Shown in pieces: positions 1-12,231 of a DNA stretch of 64,000 nt (position 1 is the first letter of the stretch; the number at the start of each line of letters is the position of its first letter). The notes under the pieces were generated by a model. The model saw only the letters and a list, made by a program, of their open reading frames with translations. It ran no database searches and was not told the origin of the DNA. The stretch is from Prochilodus magdalenae. Its lineage: Eukaryota; Chordata; Actinopteri; Characiformes; Prochilodontidae. Location: the NCBI GenBank assembly GCA_024036415.1, contig JAMWET010002875.1, positions 43,501-107,500 on the forward strand, written 5' to 3'. Position numbers and translations under genes: made by a program.

Positions 1-543
1 GGTCAGGGAGTTAAAGCTAAATCCATTTGGTAAATGTGAATTTAGAAATGAGCCTCAAGTGGTAAAAAACGATCATGCAAGTCCTAATGAGGCAGGGAAA
101 GGTCCTAAAGTTACCAAACTTGGCACACGTTGACAACTCCACACTCTGATGACCTGGCCTGAGTTCGGTGACGCTAGATGCAAACGTCAGGGAGTTACAG
201 CCAAATCCCTTTGGCAAATGTGAATTTTGACATAAGCCTTAAGTGGTAAAAAACAATCATGCCAGGCCTACCGAGCACATGAAAGGACCTAGAGTTACCA
301 AACTTGGCACACATTGACAACCCCACACTCTGATAACCTGGCCCAAGTTTGGTGGCTCTTAGATCAAAGGTCAGGGAGTTACAGCCAAATCCATTTGGTA
401 AATGTTAATTTGGACTCAAGCCTCAAGTGGGAAAAACCAATCACACAATTCCTAGTGCAGGCAAGGAAGGTCATAGAGTTACAAAGCTTGGCACACGTTG
501 CCAACCCCACACTCTTATAACCAGGCCCAAGTTTGGTGATACT
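1..543. repeat. 184-bp tandem repeat, three units
   Basis: Three head-to-tail units begin at about positions 2, 186 and 370, each opening with GTCAGGGAGTTA and ending near a conserved AAGTTTGGTGA-type stretch. The units differ by scattered substitutions, so the array is not very recent, and it is cut by the window start. The wording (TTGGCACAC, CCCAAGTTTGGTG) loosely resembles the 3' parts of the large elements at 45147-49557. No coding is supported: the short open frames here lie in the repeat. Confidence 0.8.
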
Positions 544-1089
544 TAGAATGGATACTTAGAAGTATCCAAAAACTGTACTCAAGTAAACACACTGTTACCA
601 ACAAAAATATCTAGTAAAAATCTGCATTTACATCACATTTATATCCATATTTGTTCTGGCAGCTTATAGAAACATCAAATAAAATATGTCCAAAAAATAT
701 ATAATACCCTTTAAACACACCAAAAAAAAAAAAAATTCTGTGTTGAATTTACTTACACAGAGTTGATTTCAAGACTTTTTCAGGGTTTATATAGCTCCAC
801 ACACCACACCAGAGTTAACACTTTACTTTTGAAAAAATTTACACTGTCAGAGTTGCTTGATTCTGATTTTTAACTCCATAAGAGAATTATATTAGCACTA
901 AAGGGATTACAAAAATAACACTGCTTATAGTCCATTTTTACATTGATATAAATCTATAAGATTATAGTTGATATAAAATTGATAAAAAATAGGATTCTAT
1001 CTATTATAAGACTGATATGATAAGATTACGATTAGATTTAAGATGTTATCATTACATGATAAGATTTAAAACATTTGAAAGCAATGTCG
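544..1089. other. AT-rich intergenic DNA, nothing recognised
   Basis: AT-rich sequence with short homopolymers and a degenerate GATAAGATT-type simple region around 1000-1070. I see no exon, repeat end or RNA gene. Confidence 0.5.
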
Positions 1090-1231
1090 GTTGTGTTACC
1101 AGGCAACTAAACTAACTTCCTCCGCTCTGGCGTCATGCAGCGGAAAGATACCGGTGTAAATTGCCTGTCGGACATTATTCGCTGTTTACGGTGGCTGATT
1201 CTGGGGCTGTGGACGTTGATGGTGAAATAAG
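1090..1231 (+). promoter_or_regulatory. candidate untranslated first exon with strong splice donor
   Basis: A locally CpG-richer stretch with several CG dinucleotides ends in AATAAG followed by GTGAGTAAA, a near-consensus donor. It could be the 5' end of a transcript whose coding exons lie downstream, such as the decayed DUF4806 gene at 5176-7660, but nothing in the sequence links them. No TATA box is evident. This is only a candidate and could be chance. Confidence 0.25.
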
Positions 1232-3223
1232 GTGAGTAAAATACACATTCATTTTGGTCATTATATCAGGGTTTTGTTTTCGGATATAGTGAGCTCGCGT
1301 TTTATATCGCCCTTTAGTTGTCTGCAATTTCTTTTTGGTTAACTGGTGCCATTTTCCCCAGCCTGAAATAGTTAAGCTATCAGCTAGCTGAAGTTTGACT
1401 TTGCTGTATTGCAAGGCCTACACAAGAATAATGTAAGAGTTGGTTGAGTAACCTGTAGCTTGTAAAACCAATAATAGGAATGAATTCACTCTAGCTTTTC
1501 ACATATTGCCCAAAGCAGATAACAGAAGCCTACGTGAATCATGATGTAAATTGCGGCAAGGAAGGTGCAATGTTTTTTGCGTGGCTGCAAAACAGGCTTA
1601 TATTACAGTTACGTCTTAAGTTGCGGTTAGTGAACCGCCATGTCTGTCAATTCAAATATCTACAGAATGCAAACTAGCAGCGGTTAACTGAAGAGGAACT
1701 GCGCAATGCCAGCAATGCTGTGATTTTCAAACGACCGAATGGAAAGTCAAAGAAAAGAAAAAAATATTAACTATAAAATTGATTGAAATCTGTTTGTGTG
1801 GATTGACGCTGTGCATAGCTGTAAGTTGTTAACTTGGCCGTAGGTACGCGGGGTCATATAAAGTTCAAATATTTTAAACTTTGGCGCGTTTCGCATTGAG
1901 CGAGTCTCTGCACCACCAATAGGAGAGCAGCGACCGTTTCTGGTAGTTCCCGCCAATATGTAGGAAAGGTTAGCTTTAACAGAGAGCTGTGGAGTGAACA
2001 AGAGTGCCTTTTTAATGTGTCCTCCCCTTTATACGACGACAGAGTGGAAAAGGAGAAAAGGTGCACAGAAATTGCTCAACCCCTCGAAATTTGCGGGTTT
2101 AACGCGAGCCCCGAGACGACGCAAACATAAACACATTCAGGAGTTCATTAATGCGCTGAGATGGGCAGTAAACAGTCCGGTTCTAAATCACGCACGATTT
2201 AAAGCTATTTTCACCTTATCCTATCTTGTAACGGAGGGTAGTTGTGCTATGCTAAAGCTAACTAGCTAAAACACTGCCGAACAGTGCTACAGTGTTTACA
2301 TTAGCCTACATGCAAGCATGATGGGAAATAATCTCAGAATCTAGTTGCAGTCTTGTAAATAGTGACTCTGCAAGATTTCCAGTCTAGACAAAATCATAGC
2401 CTGTGACTAAAAGTTTGTGATTTGTCTTTAGACGTGAGAGGGTGTCAGACTTTAGTCTTTTAAATGTCTTTTCAGAGTCTTTTCAAAGTCTTCTGGTGTA
2501 TGAATAGCATTAGAAAAATGAAAAAATAAAATAAAATATACAACTTTAACCTAGTGAATAAACTGAAGTCAATTGATGTGGAGGTTATTATACACACCTT
2601 CAACAGTATAAAACATAGCTTCATGTTTACCTGGTATGTTTTATTTAAATGTTAGAATAAACTGGAGTTTTCCATCAATACAATCAGGCAGTGATTAAGT
2701 TCTTGGATGAGGGCAAGTAACTTAGAGCATGGAGACAAGAGAAGAGGGAGCCACCAAAAGAAAGTAGTTACAGAACTTCTGTATGTTTGCGGAGCGCAAT
2801 GAAATGCATATCGGACTGTAGTTAACTGTAGTTAAAACTGTAGTTAAAATAGTGTCCACCCCAACCCCCCAAAAGTTTATAAAATTCGCCCTACGTGGAC
2901 CACTTAAGGGGGGAATTCCACTGTATTTTGAATTTCAGTCCCTGTTTATGCCTGTTACATGCACATTGTCTCAGGAGTTTGAGACAATGTAAGATGTTTG
3001 AAGAATATTTGACAGGTAGTCTTTTTTTTTTGCGTCCGTCTATCTATACATGCATCTACCCATATCTGTCTGTTACTTTACAACGGTATCTATCATTCTA
3101 TAGCAAATATCTTTCTAATCTTTAACTTTGCTGTTTTTATTTGACATTTGCTTTGTGATCATGGGTATTCCCTTCATGAATTGCTTATAACAATTTTTGG
3201 TTAATATTTGTCTCTTGAATAAG
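1232..3223. other. unassigned DNA downstream of candidate first exon
   Basis: Mixed-composition DNA without a convincing exon. Open frames near 1994-2269 and 2895-3125 have no domain I recognise. A short direct repeat of CTGTAGTTAA (three near-copies) occurs at about 2815-2850. Upstream exons of a DUF4806-type gene could be hidden here, but I could not identify one. Confidence 0.4.
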
Positions 3224-3490
3224 GTGACCCTGACAGTGAGGTAGAATTTGATGGTAATCAAGGAAATGGTCAGCATTGCAACAGTAATAAAGGTTAGTTC
3301 TTTTTAGTTGTCACAAGGGCACAGAAATGAAAACAGCAATAAAAATGTGACAGATAACATGTATTGCCTTTGTTGTAAAAATGATCACAATACCTCAATT
3401 AAGGCAGAAGACATTTTGTTAACAGAGCTGGAACTTGCTACTCCTCCAAGGAAAGTGGAACATCTTCAAGAGAGAAAATCTACAGTGTAA
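3224..3490 (+). CDS. weak exon-like open segment, possibly of the decayed DUF4806 gene
   Basis: After a TAAG acceptor-like site at 3223 the frame reads an acidic, Asn-rich stretch (DPDSEVEFDGNQGN) up to a possible donor at 3293. A second open segment, 3318-3490, continues in the matching phase with a Cys pair region (YCLCCKND) and stops TGA-free until a TAA at 3488. The implied intron would be only 25 bases, too short for normal vertebrate splicing, so the two halves are probably not one spliced unit. Acidic linkers of this sort are common upstream of DUF4806 domains, which is why it is listed. It may equally be non-coding. Confidence 0.2.
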
Positions 3491-4707
3491 TGATATAGCC
3501 GTTTTGGTTAATAAAAACTAAAAACTCTCTCACCTCTCCACTCCATGCTCCAGACTCAGAGAACTGGCTAGATCCTCTCTCAGAGGGCTAGGTTCTCTCT
3601 CTTTTCCACTCGCTCCTACTCCGCTCCACATTCTTCAGGCCCAGAGCATGCGATGCTCCGGCACTCCAAGATGATGACCAGTGGAAGATGACTCAGCCAG
3701 AAGCAGAGTCCCTTCAATAGAGCCCTCCAAAGAAACCAAGATGTAGCCAGCGCACGGTCCGCTCACCTGACCACAGAGTCGCAGACCGGACAAGCCAGCA
3801 TCGACTGCCAGACGCCAGGACACGTGACCAGAGGCCACACAACTCAACGCAAAGGAAAGCTCCACGCCGACCCACTTCACGGGGAAGACGGCAGGCCAAG
3901 CCAAGGCCCAGCCAGCAGTGCCAACCCATGGGTCATGGGTCAACCGAGGACCACCTCCCCAACTAGACCAGCCTGCATGACACGGTTTCAAGGTGACACA
4001 ACCAAAGTTCACTTCTGTGGTACAGTCCTCGGTGCTGTGTTTATTGATGCTGTGCTTTATATTAATATTACCTTAGATTCAGATTCTAAGGTCAGTTCTG
4101 CTCATTCTCCACAAAATAGTTCCCTCTGAGTTTCAACAAACTCATGTGGTCTCTTTTGTAGGTGAACGTGATAATTCCAGACTTCCCATTATGCATATCA
4201 ACCCCATTTGTTATTTAATGTTTATTGTGTTGTTTAATGTGCTGTAAATAAACTGCTTTTTTTAAAAGTAGTCTGGATTCATGACTCAATATTGTGACAA
4301 GCGTGCAGATCACTAGATGTCTCGGAAATGAACTCTCACCCCGAGATCTGATAAGATGGCAATCACGGTTTGTGCTTCAATTAAGCTAAACTATGCCCTC
4401 TAATATCCTAACAATAATTAATAATTGATTAATCAATTAATTGGTTAATTAATTATACCCCCTTGACACTACAACAGTATACTGCAAAAATGCAAACTCA
4501 CCATCATCATCAAGCTCTGGCTCTCCATATACACTTATTAGGAGGAAGCAGACTTCAAGTGAATAGGGTCCCCCCTTCTCCTCATCTCAGGCTGCCCTTA
4601 CATCAAGACATTTTTCAGGTCTGTATCTTGTATTGAATTTTAGAAATATTTGGTCTTAAAGTGGTTATCTAGGTTCATATCTATATAATGGTATATGCTA
4701 GTGTGAC
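3491..4707. other. GC-rich block followed by AT-rich DNA
   Basis: From about 3530 to 4000 the composition is clearly more GC-rich than the neighbourhood, with C/T-rich runs and overlapping open frames on both strands (3635-4012 minus, 3824-4129 plus). No protein family is recognisable in any of them. From 4010 the sequence returns to AT-rich, with an AATAAA-like stretch near 4247. The block may be a repeat or an old exon and its UTR. Confidence 0.35.
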
Positions 4708-4765
4708 ACATTTACATCTAAGGAATTTAGCAGACACTCTTATCCAGAGCGACTTACAATCATGC
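4708..4765 (+). repeat. SINE-tail-like dispersed repeat fragment
   Basis: The phrase TTAGCAGACACTCTTATCC followed by AGAGCGACTTACA is a hallmark of a very common teleost dispersed repeat found at SINE or MITE ends. Only about 60 bp are present, with a few differences from the usual form. It lies about 100 bp outside the left arm of the large inverted repeat. Confidence 0.6.
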
Positions 4766-4873
4766 TTAGTGATCCTTTGGATAATATTCTAGCTAGTATA
4801 GCAACACGCAAACACAACAACACATTAATTTGAGATTTAGTGATTGGTTCCAGCCTCAACCAACAGGTGTAAC

Positions 4874-5568
4874 AGTTTTGTTTCTGTGTCCCTACACAGG
4901 AGTTCCTCTCAGTGCTATGCGTTTGTTAACCTGATACTGAAAGTAATTACCAGTAAGCAAAAGAGCATTGGATTGTTGCTCCAAGTTGTTATTCAGTATA
5001 CAGTATGTCCTTCATTTTGGAGAATAAGAATTGCTCTTGCTACAAGAAAGAAGAAATTATACTTGTATTTACCTGCAATGGTATTTTGTGTTAGAGAAAT
5101 AATTTGTCTGTAAATTAGTCCTCTAATGACCTAAAGTATTTGTCTATTATCAAATTTACTCTGTGATTCTTTTAGCCCCTCTGCAAATTCAGGAGCACAC
5201 CTCAGAAATGCAGACTAGGCCATCTTCCCATGGAGGCCTGTCTTAACAAACAGAACAGAGTAGACCAAGATCACCTTTTGTTCAGCAGTTTTCAGAAAGG
5301 ACCAGCTCTACACAACAGAGTCCATCAACACAGAGAAAACACTCCCCATACCCAATGCAAGTAAGTGGGTAGTTGACATTGCAAAAGAATAGAAATGAAC
5401 ATAATTAGTATAGACTAGTGGTGAGACCAAAATTATGATTTCAGTACAATACTAACTAAAATATCTTAATACCAATACCATAATGATAACGCGTTAAAAA
5501 CCTAGAACACCAGAAAGAATAATAGAATAATAGATGATGAATAAAACAACATGAAACTTACAATACTT
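4874..5568 (+). repeat. left arm of 0.7-kb inverted repeat
   Basis: This segment recurs inverted at 7661-8360. By eye the arms differ at only a few per cent of positions plus small indels (one near 5425 opposite 7810). The outer ends pair at AGTTTTGTTTCTGTGTC and the inner ends at the ACAATACTT end of the shared stretch. The arm carries one exon of the decayed DUF4806 gene (5176-5360). An open frame of 80-90 codons survives in both arms (4844-5113 here) but matches no known protein and is probably incidental. I found no target-site duplication outside the arms. Confidence 0.9.
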
Positions 5569-7660
5569 TGTTTATTATTAATTGAATTTAAAACTAGGTA
5601 AAAAATAAGATAATGTCAATGAAAGGTTAGGAGAGCCAGTTGATATCATTTATGTTGATTTATGTTTTGTTTATATAACAAAATTGTAGTTTATGTACAG
5701 TTAGGTATTTTTGTGCATTTGTTTTTGACAATAAACAGTTAAAACTTTTAAGATTTTGATTATTGCAAATATTTACATCATGGTCATAGTGTTGTTAAAG
5801 CTTATATATGGTGTGCAGTATGCACATTATGGAATGTGTTGAATAGTTAACTTCATATTTGCAACTAGATCCCATTGATTAAACAGTGTTTGATACACGT
5901 ATGTGAAGGTCTGAACTCTAAAGTGAGAACATTTTCTACTAATAGTATAACTGTATTATAATAATGATCAGAATAATTATTCACAAAAATACATGCCATG
6001 ATAACTATTCAGTAAGTTAAAACATGCAGTAAACTGATCATCCTAAGTAAAAAAAGTGGATTTATACCATTACCCAGGGCATCGAGCTGTATTTAAAGTT
6101 AGGAAAAGCACCCGTGTTTCAGACTATTCAGCCTCCAAATAAAACCATTTATCATCAATAAATATCTTATAAATTTGTCAGTTCAGCTAAATATAAGATT
6201 TAAAAGATTTAAAAACTAAATGGAATCAAAAATCGATAAAATTCATACAATACCCAACCCTAATAAGATGAGACTGGTGTTAAGTAAAAACTTATTTAGA
6301 CACAGGAATTCACTTTCTGTCCTGTTAACCCCACAAAAAGAAAAACACAAACCCAGCTAGGTTAACTAATTAACAACTACAACATGGCAGACACCAAGCT
6401 TCCATAAAGTTAACGTTAAAGGCTAAAACAACTCACTGACGCATTAAATGTTCATATGCACTTTACTGTGTTTCGACCATGGCCAGAAATGAGATGCATT
6501 CTGCGTAGAATAAAGAGAGCTATGCACATTTGTGGGATTTTAACATAAAAAAAATGCCAGGACCCAATGCGGCATCTAGGTATGTATATCTATGGGTGTA
6601 TCTACAAAGCACCCAAAGTATACAGCAAAGGCGTCTTTACCACCATCTGGTAAACACAGCCTTTCAGTGAGCACTGAAAGGCAGCACAGAAGTGTGCCTT
6701 GATAATATTTCTAATGTTGTTCATAATTTTTTTTGAATGCATTAGAATTTCAGAGAAAAGTCATGGAGCTGCTTGTTGAAATCCGCAAGGAGGTCTGCGA
6801 TTTTAAGAAACAGTCTGGGGTTGCACAAAGTGCGAGGACTCAAAGATTCCTGCACAGGCTTCAACACTTGAAGCCCTAAACCTCCTTGACATATTCCTTG
6901 AATCCCTTGAGGAAAAGCAGAAACTGGTAAGATCATACCTTCAGTAGTCATATCAACATATTATAATATTTGTTCTAATGTTCAGTGTTTCAATCGCTGT
7001 GTGCTAATGTGTTAAGGGGGATATACTTTTTTAAAATTTTAAACTGAAAATTTGTTCCTCCAATTTTAGATTAATGGCTTGTCCAAGGTGGGAGGAGTCC
7101 ACTTGAAGGACAATGTTAAGAGGGTTATGGAGAAGTATGCTTTTCATTTATTGTCAATTAAATGTCAGTTACAATACCAATACCATTTTGAATGTTAAAT
7201 GCAGCCTTTCTCTATCCATAGGTTGATGACAAATAAGGTCATGGCGAATTTCAACATGAAGGGGGGGAAAGGCAAACATGCCTTTAACAAGCTTCGTCTC
7301 TTCACTGTTGTCATAGGTAAAAAGAATATATTCTCAGTGTTTACTGTCAGTTTTGGTGGTTTAGTGAAAAACCGTAACCACATAATACAGTGGGCACCTG
7401 TGAACAACCATTCTTTGATATCTTTAAAAAGAGAGCTGCTGGCAGTCACATAATTATGTCTGAATTTAGCCAACTGGACTAAAAATGTGTTAAATGTGAA
7501 TGGCCCCTAACAATGTCTACAACATTTTTTTTACTGCTTATTGTATCCTGTATTACTGAAATATTTACAAATGCAAATTATTCTTACAGAAAGTGTCGAG
7601 AGGACCACGGATGCAACAGGCAAACATTGCAGCAGCGGTCGCCTTCTGTTTAAAGTATGT
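5176..7660 (+). pseudogene. decayed DUF4806-domain gene, five recognisable exons
   Basis: Five exon remnants lie in order: 5176-5360, 6754-6926, 7070-7134, 7222-7316 and 7590-about 7660. The last four carry the signature of the teleost-expanded DUF4806 family: VMELLVEIRKEV, LSKVGGVHLKDNVKRVMEK, LMTNKVMANFNMKGGKG. Intron borders are mostly good (CAG/GTAAGTG, CTG/GTAAGA, TAG/GTTG, ATAG/GTAAAA) and phases fit. The gene is broken: an in-frame TAA at 5244 in the Ser/Thr/Gln-rich exon, a one-base loss around 6830 in the second, and a further frame slip in the last exon before the FCLKYV end. The final exon runs straight into the inverted copy of the first (7661 onward), so the 3' end is replaced. 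Family function is unknown to me. DUF4806 proteins are very numerous in fish and may travel with mobile elements. No N-terminal exons were found. Confidence 0.75.
5569..6753. other. intronic spacer inside the inverted repeat
   Basis: AT-rich DNA between the first and second exons of the decayed DUF4806 gene. No transposon ends, exons or tandem repeats are recognisable. Confidence 0.5.
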
Positions 7661-8360
7661 AAGTATTGTAAGTTTCATGTTGTTTTATTCATCATCTATT
7701 ATTCTATTATTCTTTCTGGTGTTCTAGGTTTTTAACGCGTTATCATTATGGTATTGGTATTACGATATTTTAGTTGGTATTGTACTGAAATCATAATTTT
7801 GGTATTGTGACATCACTAGTCCATACTAATTATGTTCATTTTTATTCTTTTGCAATGTCAACTACCCACTTACTTGCATTGGGTATGGGGAGTGTTTTCT
7901 CTGTGTTGATGGACTCTGTTGTGTAGAGCTGGTCCTTTCTGAAAACTGCTGAACAAAAGGTGATCTTGGCCTACTCTGTTCTGTTTGTTAAGACAGGCCT
8001 CCATGGGAAGATGGCCTAGTCTGCATTTCTGAGGTGTGCTCCTGAATTTGCAGAGGGGCTAAAAGAATCACAGAGTAAATTTGATAATAGACAAATACTT
8101 TAGGTCATTAGAGGACTAATTTACAGACAAATTATTTCTCTAACACAAAATACCATTGCAGGTAAATACAAGTATATTTTCTTCTTTCTTGTAGCAAGAG
8201 CAATTCTTATTCTCCAAAATGAAGGACATACTGTATACTGAATAACAACTTGGAGCAACAATCCAGTGCTCTTTTGCTTACTGGTAATTACTTTCAGTAT
8301 CAGGTTAACAAACGCATAGCACTGAGAGGAACTCCTGTGTAGTGACACAGAAACAAAACT
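7661..8360 (-). repeat. right arm of 0.7-kb inverted repeat
   Basis: Inverted copy of 4874-5568. It includes an antisense copy of the first DUF4806 exon with the same premature stop, so the nonsense change predates the duplication or arose in its source. Its inner border lies at the end of the last DUF4806 exon, where GTATGTAAGT may once have been the donor. The arm also retains CACTAGTGATGTCACAAT, part of which is missing from the left arm. Confidence 0.9.
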
Positions 8361-8655
8361 TATCATAATTGGTCATAATTAGCCAATTAGCATTAAACTT
8401 GGTTATGACTGGCTTAACAGTGGCCAATCATCATGACACTTAAATGGTGTGTACATGTAGACATTCTGTAATAGGTTAATTTAACAATAGATGTTAAATG
8501 GCCACTGGGTGGCGCTAGTTTAGAAAAAAACGAGTTTATGTCCAAATACTTTGAGTGAGTGGCAATAAAATTGCATTCACGTGATGCAGTGCACTTAGCA
8601 TAACAAGTTTTCCAATACAAGTCTGTTACAAATCTTTTTAGTTTTTCTGCAATTA
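8361..8655. other. short spacer, nothing recognised
   Basis: AT-rich DNA with a small internal TCATAATT direct repeat at 8362-8380 and a GGCGCTA-type stretch near 8511. No gene is supported. Confidence 0.4.
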
Positions 8656-9800
8656 TATCAATCAATCGATCAATCAACATTTATTTTTATAGCGCTTTTT
8701 ACAACAGATGTTGTCACAAAGCAGCTTTACAAAGAATCTTTACAAAGAATCTGGTGTTCGAGCCCCCAACGAGCAAGCCGAGGGCGACAGTGGCAAGAAA
8801 AAACTCCCTTAGTTAGGAAGGGAGAAACCTCAAGAGGAACCAAGACTCAAAGGGGGAACCCATCCTCCTCGGGTCAACACCAGATACAAGACAGCACTAG
8901 AAAGCAGAGTATAGTGTCTGATTACTCTGTAATTATGTTGGTAGTTCATAAGATGGGTCAGCAGGCGCAGGCCAAGCTTCCACAGTGCAGGACAGCCAGG
9001 AGCTCCGTGGTGGTAAAGGCTCCCAGTGGCTCCCAGGCAGAGCAGATGTAGCAACAGCATCAGGCCACACAGGACGGGCAGCAGTTCAGCTCAGACAAAG
9101 AGAACAGACAGACTGTTAGCTCTGACAGAATACCTGAACACACTAAACGATGTTAACAGAGTGCAGCAGTGACTCCGGCAGGCCTGGCTATTACAGCATA
9201 ACTAAAAAGGGAGAGCCAGAAGGTCACACAGACATGAGGGCTCCCTGAGAAGTCAGCGCCCCTCTGCTCCACCGTCAACAAACCTGAGTGAACACGAAGA
9301 GCAGCGGGACGACAGCACCAACATTCCCAGTTTACCAAACAGTCTCTGTTAGTGGACCCCTAGACCTGCACCTTTTATCTATCAGAAAGAAAAGACTAAT
9401 TACCAAAAGCTTGACTAAACAGGTAGGTTTTAAGCCTGGACTTAAAGACTGAGGCTGTGTCTGAATCCCGAACACTGACAGGTAAATTATTCCAAAGCTG
9501 GGGGGCCTTGTATGAAAAGGCTCTGCTCCCCAATGTAACTTTGTTAATTCTAGGCACTAATAGAGAGCCCGCACTTTGAGACCTAAGATCACGTGAAGGC
9601 TTATATAAAGTATGAGCAAGCCATTTAACAAATTAGTCTCTGTGTTTTCGTGATAAAATCTTAAAACAGGTCTAGAATGAATCAGTGGAGTCTGAAAGTA
9701 AATAATTCTATTTATAACATTCACATTTTTGTATATCATGCCTGCAGTACATAAATCAGTAAGTGTGCCACGGGTTTTGACACAAGGGGCTATAATGATA
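8656..9800 (+). repeat. dispersed teleost repeat (GGCGACAGTGGCAAG family), about 1.1 kb
   Basis: It starts with an ATCAATCA-rich run, then TATAGCGCTTTTTACAACAG, CAAGCCGAGGGCGACAGTGG and GAGGAACCAAGACTC, phrases I recognise from a repeat present in thousands of copies in teleost genomes, especially otophysans. The downstream part (AGGTAGGTTTTAAGCCTGGA, GAAAAGGCTCTGCTCCC) belongs to the same long element. The class is uncertain. No protein domain is intact: the minus-strand open frames at 8830-9338 are incidental. A degenerate shorter copy lies at 36086-36245. Confidence 0.65.
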
Positions 9801-12231
9801 TCATAGACAGACCAGTTGTGATCAAACTTGGACTATTTATATATGAATAGACTGATAAACAGAGCATTACTGCAATTGCATTACTTATAATACATTACTG
9901 CATTATTTTGGCTTGAATAGGTCTCAGTGAGCCACTAAAGAGCAGAACTTTCAGTAGATGCATTGCTTTATTCTTTTCAAGCACTTTTTTGACCACTAGA
10001 TGGAGCCAAATACACATGAACAAATAACATGAGCGAAAACTGCCTGAACCGTTCTTGTTAAACACAGCTAGTAATTTAGTTTTCTTTGTCTTGATTAATC
10101 TAGAACTAATCTAAGAAGTCTGAAATTAAATATTTAACAGAAAAGGCTGTGTGTGATTAATAACTGTGACCAGGCTGTACTAAGTCCATTGCCTTCCTTT
10201 AAATTTGAGAGGATTACAGGTCGAATTTTACCTACGCTGTGTGCAAGAAAGTCATGAGAGAGGTATTTTCAATCACTTCCTTTTTTAAGGGTTTCTGATA
10301 TAGTGGATCACGGATTGCCCGATTGTGATAAAACTTTGGATACCTGTCTAAAAACTGATTAGACTGAAAATCAGACCATGAGTCTAAATTTAGGCCATAG
10401 GACCAGTAATGGATAAGTCATGGAACTAGTTAGAATTCATACAAAATATATATGCACAGTTGGGTTCCCATTGTGGTTTAGACCTTCCGGCTCGGTGAGA
10501 TACAACGACCAATATGAACCAATTAATTAGTTCCAGAATTACTTGGAAATTTAAGTTAGTTTTTCAGTCATCTGCTAAAATGTTCTGTATTGTTTCATAC
10601 TGCAATATCCAAAAGTCATGCAAGCAGAATCTGGATATGTCCAGTGAATATGCCCACTAGTCATGTCTTGTGCAAGCTAAAGAATGCTGCACTGACCTGT
10701 GAGAGATGCATTCGGGGCTTCCTGGATTAAATGTCACTGACAATTCTAGGCAGACACCACCAGTCACTGTCATTACCACCCACTGTGCTGTGCACAGCCA
10801 CTTTTAATTACATGTGTGATGTGTTCCCGCTACACCCGTTATATTGTGTACACAACTTCTGAAGGTGGAATGACCCCATCCATCTGGACCTTTACAATCA
10901 GACTTCACTCCAACTCATATTTTATGTTGCCTTGCCCGCAAGCATGCTGGACGGTGGTCAACCTCTCTTGCGAGGTGTGTCCATTCCAAAGCCAGTCCCT
11001 AAAGTAGCACTTCACAATCTATTTACATACATACTGACTTTTGGCAAGTTTGTGTATACTGCAGACTTTTTAAAATTAGTATTAGTATTTTAATTAATTA
11101 GTATTATCTCGTCCTCAAGGAATATCATGCAAGTTTTAACAGTTAAAGAAGAACGCCGGTGTGAAATAGACTTGGGGTGTAGTGAAACATAAGTATGAAC
11201 CTGCTGACTGGCCCACCTCCTTTCACGCCCAGAAATCTGAAATACAGTTCTTTTAGCAGAGGCTCATAACACTACATGTCTGGTTGTGCTGTAATCGTCT
11301 TTCTGTTCACGATACTGAGTTTGTAGAATATGTAGACACATTTGCAACTGTGATGTAGAATGAGCTACTGGTACATTTGTTATTGCTTGATGTAGTGTTT
11401 TGCTTTGTATTGTTTGCCCTTAATGTTTTGCTTCCTTATCAAAGATCATTCAAACTGTTGGGGGTAAAAAATAATTTTTGCAATGTGAAAAAGATAAGCC
11501 TTATGCATAATAATGTCCAAGTTAGCATAGACTACCACTCAGGCCTCTTTTCTAGTATAGAGTAACTGCATAATAGCATAAAGCAATTTTAGTGATTTGT
11601 TTTTTCTTTTCCCCTTGTAAAGGATTAATAATTGAAACGTGGGCTTAAGCGCCACCTAGTGGTTTGTTTTGTGCTGTGACTAAATAGGAAAAAGGAAGCT
11701 GTACAGAAAATGTGGGGCTTCTGCTTAGTTGCTACATGAGGGTGGTGTGCTGCTGCTAAATATCAACATCCATCCTGCTTTTCTACACCTCTGAGTGGCA
11801 ATGCCAGTGAGTACAAGGACATTTAGAACATTAGTAAAAAAGTGTGTATATTTTATATTTTAAGCAGTTATACTTGAGGTGTATGTTAAGGAAACATGAT
11901 GTTCTATTATATGTTCTTCCTTCGGATCCGTAGGTAGTTTGAACACAGTTTTTGCTGTATATTTGTACCTCTCGTTGTCTATGTTTAAAGTTTCTTGTGT
12001 AAGGGAAACTAATGTCAGTCTTTTTGCTGTTTTATAGTTTCACACTTCCTTCTATTAAACCAGTCCAAACTACACATGGTGACCTGTTCCTATGATATAA
12101 GTGAATATATAAGGAATGATATAAGTGAAGAGTTTAGCTGGCTGCAAAGGTCCAATACACAACACAGGGTTAACGTAAGGACGGAGCAGTACACCCCTCT
12201 TCTCCTTCCTTCCCTATGTGCCCTCCTGTAG
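9801..12231. other. intergenic DNA without recognised genes
   Basis: About 2.4 kb with no exon I can support on either strand. Open frames at 10816-11007 and 11377-11565 are short and featureless. Exons upstream of the terminal exon at 12232 would be expected somewhere here if that gene is real, but I could not identify any. Confidence 0.45.

Noticed and set aside
4844..5113. Open frame of 80-90 codons conserved in both inverted-repeat arms
   Set aside because: The conservation is explained by recent duplication of the DNA. Differences are not biased to silent sites as far as I can see, and the protein matches nothing.
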